From contig CAJUOQ010000032.1 of NCBI GenBank assembly GCA_910588235.1, positions 1-21,202 on the forward strand: a DNA stretch of 21,202 nt, read 5' to 3'. The notes under the pieces were generated by a model, which worked only from the letters and a program-made list of their open reading frames with translations, searched no databases and was not told the DNA's origin. The stretch is from an uncultured Atopostipes sp. GTDB lineage: Bacteria; Bacillota; Bacilli; Lactobacillales; Carnobacteriaceae_A. Below, in pieces: positions 1-6,994 of this stretch. Positions within the stretch are counted from its first letter, which is position 1. Each line of letters begins with the position of its first letter. The position numbers and the translations under genes were made by a program.

Positions 1-17
1 TGGTGGTGTGAGGGGAC

Positions 18-40
18 GATAAATAAATTAATTATTTATC
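18..40. repeat. AT-rich perfect inverted repeat upstream of the methyltransferase gene
   Basis: GATAAATAA (18-26) and TTATTTATC (32-40) are perfect complements around a 5-base spacer. No T-run follows, so it is not a good terminator. It could be an operator or part of a divergent promoter region for a gene beyond the left edge. A TATGAT at 76-81 is a possible -10 for the downstream gene, but I see no convincing -35. Confidence 0.4.
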
Positions 41-113
41 TCCTACTCGATAATGCAAAGATTTGCTAAAAAAGGTATGATGGAAGAGAATTGAGTTATA
101 GAGGAGAATAGAA

Positions 114-881
114 ATGCATCAAATTACATCAATCAACAATCAACAAGTAAAAGACTGGAAAAAATTATTAACACGTAGAGAGCGTGAAAAGAAAAATCGG
201 TATTTAATTGAAGGGTATCATTTACTAGAAGAAGCACTTCAATATAAAGCAGCAGATATTTTAAATATTATAGTCCGTGAAGATGTGGTAGAAGAACCTG
301 CCTTTACTGACTTACCAATTGATTCCAAACAGGTTACAGTAGTCTCAGAAGAAGTCGCAGAAGAGATTAGTGACACGGAGACCAATCAAGGTGTTTTTGC
401 GGAGTTGAAGATTCAAAAAGTTTCTTTCCCGAAAGAAGTAGAGGGCGCATTTTTATTATTAGATGCCGTTCAAGATCCAGGGAATGTAGGGACAATGATC
501 CGAACAGCGGATGCTGCTGGTTTTCAAGGCGTATTTCTTGGCAATGGAACCGTTGATTTATATAATTCAAAAACCCTACGAGCTGCTCAAGGAAGCCACT
601 TTCATTTAGAAATTTACGAAGGAGCCCTTGAGGAGTTTATGATTGAATTTAAGGCGAAGGAATTTCCTGTTCTAGGTACAGTCTTGAACTTAGAAGCGGA
701 ACCTTATAAAGAAGTTCAAATGGATGGTCCCTTTGCATTAGTCGTCGGTAATGAGGGCGCAGGTATCCGTCCTGAACTATTAGGTTTTCTTGACTCCAAT
801 ATTTATATTCCAATAAAAGGACAAGCCGAATCCTTGAATGTGGCAATTGCCGCTAGTATATTAATGTTTCATTTAAACTAA
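114..881 (+). CDS. TrmH/SpoU-family (SPOUT) RNA 2'-O-methyltransferase, YsgA-like
   Basis: This 255-residue protein is a SPOUT-class methyltransferase, expected to transfer a methyl group from S-adenosylmethionine to a ribose 2'-OH of rRNA or tRNA. The N-terminal substrate-binding subdomain is visible as a basic stretch with an EGYHLLEEAL element (about residues 13-42). The three SpoU motifs are intact: DPGNVGTMIRTADAAG (121-136, with the conserved Asn and Arg), LVVGNEGAGI (209-218), and IPIKGQAESLNVAIAASI (232-249), which forms the C-terminal knot. The length is normal. The ATG follows an AGAGGAGAAT ribosome binding site. The B. subtilis homologue ysgA sits directly upstream of pheS; here pheS is about 12 kb away. 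The family is certain. The exact RNA target cannot be told from sequence alone. Confidence 0.9.
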   Translation: MHQITSINNQQVKDWKKLLTRREREKKNRYLIEGYHLLEEALQYKAADILNIIVREDVVEEPAFTDLPIDSKQVTVVSEEVAEEISDTETNQGVFAELKIQKVSFPKEVEGAFLLLDAVQDPGNVGTMIRTADAAGFQGVFLGNGTVDLYNSKTLRAAQGSHFHLEIYEGALEEFMIEFKAKEFPVLGTVLNLEAEPYKEVQMDGPFALVVGNEGAGIRPELLGFLDSNIYIPIKGQAESLNVAIAASILMFHLN

Positions 882-906
882 ATAAAACATAGAGGAGAAT
901 GTTAAA

Positions 907-1851
907 ATGCCAAAAAGAATTTTAGTATTACGTGATTTATTACCGGAACAACTAGAAGACTTAAAAGAAATAGCTCCAGATTATGAAATCACACAAACAT
1001 TGGACGAAACAGATTTTGCTTCTGTTGAAATTATTTTAGGGTGGGATGAGCAACTCCCATCATTGATTGAACATGAAGAGAGTCAGGTAAAATGGATTCA
1101 ATACCCATTTGCTGGAGTGAATGATTTACCTCTAAAATTATTTGAAGAAAAAGATATTCTATTGACCAATGGAAGTGGCATTCATACTTATGCGGTGACT
1201 GAAACAGCGGTGGGCTTACTACTCGGCATGACACGCGGTATTATTAAAGCGACGAGAGAACGAGAAAGAGAAGAATGGGTCAATGAAGATAACCTCTATG
1301 AGTTAAATAATAAAACCATGATGATTGTAGGCGCAGGTAAGATTGGTGTCCATTTAGGACAAGTTGCTAAAGGGTTTAATATGAAAACGATTGGGATTAA
1401 TCGTAGCGGCAATGAGATTGAAAATATGGATGAACAATATGTGCAAAATGAGCTGCCTGAAGTGATTGGTCAAGCAGATATTGTGGTGAATATTTTACCG
1501 GCAACAGAAGAGACCGACCATTTATTTGACGAAGCATTATTTTCAAAAATGAAGGATCATGTTATTTTTATAAATGTTGGTCGAGGCGAAACAGTCGACA
1601 CAGAAGCTTTACTTGCAGCTTTAGATAATGGAAAGATTCTATTCGCAGGTCTAGACGTTTATGAAGAAGAACCATTGCCTAAAGGTCATCCACTTTGGTC
1701 TCATGAGAAAGTGGCCATGACCCCGCATATTGGCGGCCGAGTAGAAAGCTATCCAAAACATTTATATCCGCTCTTTAAGGAAAACCTTGAAGCTTACTTA
1801 AAAGGAGATCCTTTACCGCAAAATGTGGTGGAATTAGAGAGTGGTTACTAA
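907..1851 (+). CDS. D-isomer-specific 2-hydroxyacid dehydrogenase
   Basis: The 314-residue protein has the two-domain fold of D-2-hydroxyacid dehydrogenases, which interconvert 2-keto acids and D-2-hydroxyacids in the cytosol. The dinucleotide-binding GAGKIG lies at 142-147. The catalytic triad is readable as Arg226 (NVGRGE), Glu255 (VYEEEP) and His274 (TPHIGG). The end of the second Rossmann strand reads GINRSG (163-168), with Arg-Ser where NAD-specific members carry an Asp, which suggests NADP(H) preference (inference). The substrate cannot be assigned; 3-phosphoglycerate, glyoxylate and branched keto acids are all possible for this family. It starts 25 bp after the methyltransferase gene with an AGAGGAGAAT ribosome binding site, so the two are probably cotranscribed. 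No clear terminator follows it. Confidence 0.88.
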   Translation: MPKRILVLRDLLPEQLEDLKEIAPDYEITQTLDETDFASVEIILGWDEQLPSLIEHEESQVKWIQYPFAGVNDLPLKLFEEKDILLTNGSGIHTYAVTETAVGLLLGMTRGIIKATREREREEWVNEDNLYELNNKTMMIVGAGKIGVHLGQVAKGFNMKTIGINRSGNEIENMDEQYVQNELPEVIGQADIVVNILPATEETDHLFDEALFSKMKDHVIFINVGRGETVDTEALLAALDNGKILFAGLDVYEEEPLPKGHPLWSHEKVAMTPHIGGRVESYPKHLYPLFKENLEAYLKGDPLPQNVVELESGY

Positions 1852-1932
1852 TTGATCAGTCGACGTTTTTAATTAATAGATTAAGAAACCATTAAGAATT
1901 GGCCCTTTTTCCATAAAATTAAGCCTATCTTC

Positions 1933-1961
1933 TTCAAATTTAGCTTGTAAGGATGTATAAT
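1933..1961 (+). promoter_or_regulatory. sigma-A-type promoter for the HD-domain gene
   Basis: TTCAAA (1933-1938) and a perfect TATAAT (1956-1961) are separated by 17 bp. They lie about 90 bp before the HD gene start, in the gap after the dehydrogenase gene. Confidence 0.65.
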
Positions 1962-1971
1962 GTAGAAAGAT

Positions 1972-1994
1972 GGCGCTGGAATTTTAGAAGCGCC
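1972..1994 (+). promoter_or_regulatory. 5'-proximal hairpin in the leader of the HD-domain gene
   Basis: GGCGCT (1972-1977) and AGCGCC (1989-1994) form a perfect GC-rich 6-bp stem with an 11-base loop. It begins only a few bases after the expected transcription start. No T-run follows, so it is not a terminator. Hairpins at an mRNA 5' end often protect it from decay in Firmicutes, and that is the simplest reading (inference). Confidence 0.45.
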
Positions 1995-2052
1995 GATACC
2001 GATATGAGAAAGCTAGACTATTGGAAGATTGAATTTTAAAAGGAGAATGTTG

Positions 2053-2574
2053 ATGGAATTCGTCCGTGCAACATGGGAAAACGATTCTGAGTATATGGAA
2101 ATTGTCAGTGATCTACTAGAAAATGAAAAATTACAACAATTAGATGATATTACACATCATCATTATACAACGCGTTTAATACATAGTCTTTTTGTTTCTT
2201 ATGTCAGTTACAAAATCGCTAAATCAATGAATTTAGACTATGTTTCAACAGCTAGAGCGGCCTTATTGCATGATTTTTTCTTAGAAGAACGAGAAGAAAT
2301 TGAGTTACTAGGACTCGGGTCACATAATACGATCCACCCGAAAATTGCTTTAAAAAATGCAGAAAAAATAACAGAATTAAATAAAGTTGAAAAAGATATT
2401 ATTGTAAAGCATATGTTTTTATGTACTTTTAGCGTGCAAGTCCCACGTTATCAAGAAAGTTTTATCGTTTCAATGGTGGATAAATACTGTTCAGTTTCTG
2501 AAGTATCGAAACCAACGCGTGGCCGTATAAAAGATTTCGTGGAAAGATTATATGCAAAAGTTTCTTATAGTTAG
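2053..2574 (+). CDS. HD-domain phosphohydrolase of unknown substrate
   Basis: This is a small (173-residue) HD-superfamily protein, a metal-dependent phosphohydrolase fold. The ligand pattern is visible: His44, the His73-Asp74 doublet in ALLHDFF, further histidines at 91, 95 and 120, and Asp143 in MVDKYC. It carries no signal peptide, membrane segment or second domain. An in-frame TTG at 2029 would extend it. However, the strong AAGGAGA at 2040-2046 lies inside that extension and is correctly spaced for the ATG at 2053, so I chose that start. The gene has its own promoter and terminator and is monocistronic. Nucleotide or cyclic-nucleotide hydrolysis is typical of the superfamily, but nothing here fixes the substrate. 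From memory, similar HD genes sit near pheS in other Lactobacillales. Confidence 0.82.
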   Translation: MEFVRATWENDSEYMEIVSDLLENEKLQQLDDITHHHYTTRLIHSLFVSYVSYKIAKSMNLDYVSTARAALLHDFFLEEREEIELLGLGSHNTIHPKIALKNAEKITELNKVEKDIIVKHMFLCTFSVQVPRYQESFIVSMVDKYCSVSEVSKPTRGRIKDFVERLYAKVSYS

Positions 2575-2613
2575 TTTTGAAGAGATTATTTAAAAAAGAA
2601 AATATATTTATTT

Positions 2614-2656
2614 ATGGTGTAAATGAATCAAGAGGTTCATTTACACCATTTTTTCT
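2614..2656 (+). terminator. Rho-independent terminator after the HD-domain gene
   Basis: ATGGTGTAAATGAA (2614-2627) pairs over 14 perfect bp with 2636-2649 around an 8-base loop, followed by a T-run (2649-2654). It separates the HD gene from the ATPase operon. Confidence 0.9.
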
Positions 2657-2678
2657 TCGTAAATCCCAGCAGTAAAGA

Positions 2679-2730
2679 AAGCGTTCATTTAAATAATAAA
2701 AAGTCAACATCTTTTTAAATGATAACGCTT
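2679..2730. repeat. Long imperfect inverted repeat at the ATPase operon promoter
   Basis: AAGCGTT then CATTTAAA (2679-2693) is complementary to TTTAAATG, a 2-base bulge, then AACGCTT (2714-2730). The inner AAAAAG/CTTTTT can also pair. The right arm runs into the -35 of the first promoter (2729-2734), so this is a good operator candidate. Each arm also matches the CcpA cre consensus TGWAANCGNTNWCA at 11 of 14 positions (2676-2689 and 2720-2733), which is suggestive but below a confident cre call. Confidence 0.5.
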
Positions 2731-2757
2731 AACTTTTAGGTTTTGGCGTTTTATAAT
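2729..2757 (+). promoter_or_regulatory. First (distal) promoter of the V-type ATPase operon
   Basis: TTAACT (2729-2734), a 17-bp spacer and a perfect TATAAT (2752-2757). The -35 overlaps the end of the inverted repeat at 2679-2730. Confidence 0.6.
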
Positions 2758-2786
2758 TTGTAGTTTTTTTGAATCAGGCATATAAT
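2758..2786 (+). promoter_or_regulatory. Second (proximal) promoter of the V-type ATPase operon
   Basis: TTGTAG (2758-2763), a 17-bp spacer and a perfect TATAAT (2781-2786). It is placed immediately after the first promoter, giving a tandem pair and a leader of about 120 nt. Confidence 0.55.
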
Positions 2787-2799
2787 GGGTCTGGTCGTC

Positions 2800-2838
2800 G
2801 GTAGGAATACCTATATATTAGGATTTATAGGTTTTTTT
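2800..2838 (+). terminator. Attenuator-like hairpin in the ATPase operon leader
   Basis: ACCTATA (2809-2815) pairs with TATAGGT (2826-2832) and is followed by seven Ts (2832-2838), like an intrinsic terminator about 75 bp before ntpF. An alternative small hairpin, GGTA-GGAA-TACC (2800-2811) with a GNRA-type loop, uses part of the same left arm, so the two are mutually exclusive. Further downstream, AAAAACCT (2866-2873) can pair with AGGTTTTT (2829-2836). Regulation by attenuation is inferred. Confidence 0.4.
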
Positions 2839-2912
2839 GAAAAACATGAAAGAATGCAAAAAAACAAAAACCTTATAAAAATATCGTGTAAGGAAGGAGA
2901 AAAGTTATTCAA

Positions 2913-3242
2913 ATGGACAAAATTATTGATCGCTTATATCAAATGGAATTAAATGCCGAGCAATCGTTAGACACGATCAACGAAAAAAAGCTCACATTGA
3001 AAGAAAGATATGATGCATTGCGGACCGAATACCAAAAGGAAGCGGAGAGAAAATTCGATGAACAAGCAAAAGAGATCGAAGCTTCTTATGAAAAAGAAAA
3101 AAACGAACAGCTTCAGACGATTGAAGATGAATTCGAACGCAATTTAGAACGGATTCATAAGGTATTTGATCATGAGCAAGATCGTTATGTTGAAATGTTT
3201 ATGAATACGGTAAAGGAACTTGGTGCTGTAGATGATGAATGA
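2913..3242 (+). CDS. ntpF: V-type ATPase peripheral-stalk subunit NtpF (G/H-like)
   Basis: The 109-residue protein is almost entirely charged, helical coiled coil, with runs rich in Lys, Glu and Asp and hardly any hydrophobic core. It is the first gene of the ATPase operon. In A/V-type ATPases a small coiled-coil subunit at this position pairs with subunit E to form the peripheral stalk that holds the A3B3 head against the membrane part. The sequence itself is low in diagnostic motifs, so the assignment rests mainly on composition, size and position. An AGGAAGGAGA ribosome binding site (2891-2900) lies somewhat far (13 bases) from the ATG. The end overlaps the start of ntpC by 11 bases. Confidence 0.75.
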   Translation: MDKIIDRLYQMELNAEQSLDTINEKKLTLKERYDALRTEYQKEAERKFDEQAKEIEASYEKEKNEQLQTIEDEFERNLERIHKVFDHEQDRYVEMFMNTVKELGAVDDE

Positions 3243-4269
3243 TTATGTTGCGATTACCACAAAAGTAAGAGCGATGCGTAGTAAATTGTTATCCAAGGAT
3301 GATATCCAAAATAATCCAAACGTAAAGGATTTAGAAGATATCCATCAACTATTGCTCCAGACAGAAGGTTATGATCGAGCGATAAAAGATGCAGAAATCA
3401 CAGCATTTACACCAAATAGTTTAATACCCGTGATTTATAACGGTGTTTATTATACTTTTTTAAAGCTGTATCGTTTTGCTAATTTAAAGCAACGACAAGT
3501 TTTAAAGTTGTACGGAATCAAGTACGAAGCTGAATTTATTAAAAGAAAGTTAATCAATCTCAACAGAAAAAAACATTCAAATATTTATTTTGAAGGGTTC
3601 ACGGCTTATTTAGAGAAGAGTCGTGGTTTTAATGTGTCTAAAATTCAAGCCGCTATGACAATTTCTGAAGTGATTGAGGCTTTAAAGGGTACAATTTATA
3701 ACGAATTTTTTGAGACTTATCGTTCAAATTTTCAAGACGATACTTATGATTCAAATGTGTTGCATGTCAAGTTTGATCAATTTGTAGCTTTATATATTTG
3801 GAAAAAAGCACGTCATGTTTTTAGTGAACAAGAAATGAAACGCTTCAAAAAATATTATGGAAGTTATAGTGATCTGGTAAATATTGAATCGATCTATCGA
3901 TTGAAATTTATTTACGAAATGGATAGTGAACAAATTAAAGACTATTTGCTCACCCCTGCCCGTGAATTGGATGCATCGATGATTGATGAGCTACTACAAG
4001 CAAATAATTCATTAAGCTTTGAACGTTTGTTGACTTCAATGGGCTACGGAGAAGTGATCCTTAAAGAAAAACGAACGAATAATTTGCGAATAGAAGAGGC
4101 TGATTTTTTATCAGATTTACTGAAGTTTCTAACGCGTGCCTGTCGTGAATCTATGCTTCCGATCTTAGAGTATTTAGAAGATAAACAAAGGGAAGCAACA
4201 TTATTAGTACAGACGACTGAAAAAATTGGTTGGGATAATGCCAAACCTTTAGAGAAGGAGTCGATATAG
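3232..4269 (+). CDS. ntpC: V-type ATPase subunit C (d-like central rotor adaptor)
   Basis: This 345-residue all-helical soluble protein matches the V/A-ATPase C/AC39 (d-type) family in its N-terminal pattern (NDYVAITTKVRAMRSKLL), its size and its operon position. The subunit forms a funnel that couples the central shaft (D and G/F) to the membrane proteolipid ring. Two adjacent ATG codons, 3232 and 3235, are both possible starts; the second gives MNDYV. Both lie inside the end of ntpF, and the nearest AAAGGAA is 14 or more bases away, so translational coupling is likely. The gene stands directly before ntpI, whereas E. hirae has ntpC after ntpE. It is not truncated. Confidence 0.88.
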   Translation: MMNDYVAITTKVRAMRSKLLSKDDIQNNPNVKDLEDIHQLLLQTEGYDRAIKDAEITAFTPNSLIPVIYNGVYYTFLKLYRFANLKQRQVLKLYGIKYEAEFIKRKLINLNRKKHSNIYFEGFTAYLEKSRGFNVSKIQAAMTISEVIEALKGTIYNEFFETYRSNFQDDTYDSNVLHVKFDQFVALYIWKKARHVFSEQEMKRFKKYYGSYSDLVNIESIYRLKFIYEMDSEQIKDYLLTPARELDASMIDELLQANNSLSFERLLTSMGYGEVILKEKRTNNLRIEEADFLSDLLKFLTRACRESMLPILEYLEDKQREATLLVQTTEKIGWDNAKPLEKESI

Positions 4270-6210
4270 TTGATTACAACGATGAATATGGTAAATATCA
4301 CGGGTCCTCGTGATGACATCGATCGGATGGCTTATGAATATTTAAGTCATTATGATATTCATTTAGTGAATGCATTAAAAGAATTGTCTGGAATTGAAAC
4401 ATTAAAAGCTTATACAAGTCCTGATCCTTACCGACCTTGGACAGAGCGAATTGATGAATTATTATCTTTGATTGATGAACCTTTAGAAGTTAAGGACAAT
4501 ACAGATAGTTCATTAACTTTTAAGGAAGCAAAAGAGATTGTTGATGAAGTTGAAGATGATTTATCTGAGAAGAAAAAGGAAAATCAAGGACTCATGCAAC
4601 AATTGAATACAGCGAAGTTTGGTTATAACGAATATAAACCTTTCGCAGGGATTGATTATCCTTTAGAAAAAATATTAAGTATGAAGCATTTGAAATTTAG
4701 ATTTGGTCGTTTTACAACAGAAAACTATCAAATTTTCAAAAAATATATTGATGAGATGGTTCCTTCTGTGTTTATTCCTTCAGAAGAAGTAGAGGGTTAT
4801 ATTTATGGCGTGTATTTTACAACACCAGAAGCACGTCAACGAGTGGATGCTTTGTATTACTCTCTAGCTTGGGAAAGAATTTATGTTACTGAAAAAGAAG
4901 GAACAATGAAAGATATTGTGACCAGTTATGAAAAGGAAATAGAAGAACTAACTGAACAAAAAGAAAAAGTTCAAGCAGAAATATTTGATCTCTTACATCC
5001 AAATATTGAGAAATTAAAGCAAGCAAAAGTAAGTTTATTGAACTTATCAGAAGCTCGACAAGTTCGTCAATATGCGGCGATTACTCGTGATGAGTTTGCA
5101 CAAAAAGAGACACGGTATTTAGTGCTTGGGTGGATGTCTGAAGAAGAAGCCAATGCTTTAGAAAATGAGTTGGAAAAAGAACCAAACATCGAAATGTATA
5201 TTGAAGGCGATAATGATGCACATAATTTTGAATCTCCTACAAAACTAAAAAATAACTTTTTCACCAAACCTTTTGAAATGATTACAAAAATGTATGGGGT
5301 CCCGAACTATCGGGAGATTGATCCAACTGCGATTGTTGCGGTCACTTATTCCTTGTTCTTTGGAGCGATGTTTGGTGATTTAGGTCAAGGGTTCTTATTA
5401 TTCTTGATCGGTTTAGTAGGCTACTTTAGTGAAAAACTTAGCGCTGCGAAATTATTTGTGCCTGTAGGTCTTTCTTCGATGTTCTTTGGGTTTGTTTATG
5501 GAAGTTTCTTCGGCTTAGAAGATGTAATCCCCGCGCTATGGGGAAGTCCGATGGAACAATTAAGCACTATTCCTTTTTTTGGGAGTTTAAACACTGTCTT
5601 TATTGTGGCTGTGGCGTCGGGGATGTTCATTATTCTCTTGACGATGGTGTTAAATGTTTATTTAAGATTGAAAAACGGCGAGAAATGGGAAGCAATCCTT
5701 GATAAAAATGGCATTGCAGGCCTTGTGTTCTACGGTTTGATTGTAGGGATCCTTGTTCTTTATATGTCAGGACAACCGATACCTGCACTAGGTTTATTAG
5801 TGGCGATTCTCGTACTTGTCTTGTTACTCATTGCATTTAAAGAACCTCTCATTCGTTTGATAGAAAATAAAAAAGAGGCAAACGAAGATGGAATAGTTAT
5901 GCAATTACTCACTATTTTCTTTGAGACGTTTGAAACACTATTAACTTACTTTTCAAATACGATTTCTTTTGTACGTATTGGGGCTTTTGCGATTGCACAC
6001 GTTGCGATGATGGGTGTTGTCTTAATGTTTGCCAATATTGAATCAGGAAATCCGAATTGGGTTGTTTTTGTATTAGGTAACTTATTTGTAACAGGTTTTG
6101 AAGGTCTAGTGATCTTCATTCAAGTTTTACGTTTAGAATTTTATGAAATATTTAGTCATTTCTATAGTGGAGATGGCATTGAATTCGAAAGCATTTGGAA
6201 TAAAAAATAA
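4270..6210 (+). CDS. ntpI: V-type ATPase membrane subunit I (a-like stator)
   Basis: The 646-residue protein has a long soluble, partly coiled-coil N-terminal half (to about residue 345) and a C-terminal half with several hydrophobic helices, the plan of V/A-type subunit a. It forms the ion half-channels facing the rotating proteolipid ring. The two key basic residues are Arg569 in SFVRIGAFAIAH and Arg621 in VLRLEFYE, matching the pair of essential arginines known in the E. hirae protein. The start is a TTG immediately after the ntpC stop, 9 bases after an AAGGAG. The next ATG (4282) would be 21 bases away, so TTG is preferred. The length is normal for the family. Confidence 0.92.
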   Translation: MITTMNMVNITGPRDDIDRMAYEYLSHYDIHLVNALKELSGIETLKAYTSPDPYRPWTERIDELLSLIDEPLEVKDNTDSSLTFKEAKEIVDEVEDDLSEKKKENQGLMQQLNTAKFGYNEYKPFAGIDYPLEKILSMKHLKFRFGRFTTENYQIFKKYIDEMVPSVFIPSEEVEGYIYGVYFTTPEARQRVDALYYSLAWERIYVTEKEGTMKDIVTSYEKEIEELTEQKEKVQAEIFDLLHPNIEKLKQAKVSLLNLSEARQVRQYAAITRDEFAQKETRYLVLGWMSEEEANALENELEKEPNIEMYIEGDNDAHNFESPTKLKNNFFTKPFEMITKMYGVPNYREIDPTAIVAVTYSLFFGAMFGDLGQGFLLFLIGLVGYFSEKLSAAKLFVPVGLSSMFFGFVYGSFFGLEDVIPALWGSPMEQLSTIPFFGSLNTVFIVAVASGMFIILLTMVLNVYLRLKNGEKWEAILDKNGIAGLVFYGLIVGILVLYMSGQPIPALGLLVAILVLVLLLIAFKEPLIRLIENKKEANEDGIVMQLLTIFFETFETLLTYFSNTISFVRIGAFAIAHVAMMGVVLMFANIESGNPNWVVFVLGNLFVTGFEGLVIFIQVLRLEFYEIFSHFYSGDGIEFESIWNKK

Positions 6211-6225
6211 TTGGAGGAATTAAAA

Positions 6226-6669
6226 ATGGGTATTGATTTAATGATTAAAATAACAATGATTGCGACAATTTTCTTAGGATTTGTTTTTCCTTTTACCTAC
6301 TTTTTTAAAGGGGATCGAAATAAAAAACGCTACAAAAAAACATTAGTGGCAAATGTGGTAACTGTTGTAGCAGGCTTTTTAATTTCATTGATTTTGGCTT
6401 ACTCTCCAGAAACAGTTACAGCTGCTAGTGAAACAGCGGCTCAAGCAGATGGTCTAGCGACCGGTTTAGGCTACATTGCGGCTGCTTTCGCGACCGGTTT
6501 ATCTGGTATAGGTGGTGGGATCGCAGTAGCAAGTGCAGCAAGTGCCGCTTTAGGTGCGATTAGTGAAGATGATTCTATTTTTGGTCGTTCATTAATTTTC
6601 GTTGGACTTGCCGAAGGGATCGCGCTCTATGGTTTAATTATCTCCTTCATGATTTTAGGACGTCTATAA
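6226..6669 (+). CDS. ntpK: V-type ATPase proteolipid subunit K (c ring), extended single-hairpin type
   Basis: A TTG at 6211 is in frame, but GGAGG at 6213-6217 lies inside that extension and serves the ATG at 6226, giving 147 residues. Residues 6-27 and 40-59 are hydrophobic helices flanking a basic loop (GDRNKKRYKK). A polar Ala/Thr-rich linker follows, then one canonical c-type hairpin: a glycine/alanine-rich helix (about 79-104, GIGGGIAVASAASAALGA) and the ion-binding helix with Glu130 in GLAEGIALYG. E. hirae NtpK instead consists of two homologous c hairpins. The Gln and Ser that bind Na+ in Ilyobacter-type c subunits are Gly97 and Gly131 here, while Tyr135 is kept. The ring subunit carries the ion past NtpI. 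H+ coupling is a reasonable inference but is not proven. Confidence 0.9.
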   Translation: MGIDLMIKITMIATIFLGFVFPFTYFFKGDRNKKRYKKTLVANVVTVVAGFLISLILAYSPETVTAASETAAQADGLATGLGYIAAAFATGLSGIGGGIAVASAASAALGAISEDDSIFGRSLIFVGLAEGIALYGLIISFMILGRL

Positions 6670-6670
6670 T

Positions 6671-6979
6671 ATGAAATCTTATGTGCTCACAGATAATATT
6701 TACACATTAGTTGGGATGCAACTTTCAGGCGTTGAAGGACAATTGATTAAGCCGACGGACTCTTTTGATACTGTTTTTAATGAAGTCATTAAAAATGATG
6801 AGATTGGTATTCTTATGATTGCGCCAAAATTAATCGAAGCGAATCAAAAAAAGGTCGATAACGTCCGTTTCAATCAAGCAGTTCCTTTAATTGTTGAAAT
6901 TTCTGGTGCGGATGAATACAAAGATAACCAGAATAAAATTACTGAAACCATTCAACAAGCCGTAAATATTTCAGTATAG
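6671..6979 (+). CDS. ntpG: V-type ATPase central-stalk subunit G (F-like)
   Basis: This 102-residue protein has the alternating beta-alpha pattern of the A/V-type subunit F family, with the early sequence VLTDNIYTLVGMQLSGVEG and a later EIGILMIAPKL and VPLIVEISG. It binds subunit D in the central rotor shaft and influences ATPase activity. Only one base separates it from ntpK, and an AGGA at 6657-6660 inside the end of ntpK provides the ribosome binding site. In the E. hirae nomenclature the equivalent is NtpG. There it follows ntpC; here it lies between ntpK and ntpE. Confidence 0.87.
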   Translation: MKSYVLTDNIYTLVGMQLSGVEGQLIKPTDSFDTVFNEVIKNDEIGILMIAPKLIEANQKKVDNVRFNQAVPLIVEISGADEYKDNQNKITETIQQAVNISV

Positions 6980-6994
6980 AAAGGAGATGCAAGC

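Noticed and set aside
1..55. Start of a divergent gene at the left edge (AGGAGA on the minus strand near 38-45)
   Set aside because: No ATG, GTG or TTG follows at a usable distance on the minus strand inside the window.
2029..2052. Upstream TTG start for the HD gene
   Set aside because: The AAGGAGA ribosome binding site lies within the extension and fits the ATG at 2053. The same logic rejects 6211 (ntpK), 9342 (ntpB), 10777 (ntpD) and 20663 (trxA).
2676..2733. Confident CcpA cre sites before the ATPase operon
   Set aside because: Each candidate misses three of the consensus positions, including the terminal CA, so they are reported only as cre-like.
4044..4319. 91-codon minus-strand ORF across the ntpC-ntpI junction
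   Set aside because: It is a shadow of two well-supported + strand genes and has no family resemblance.
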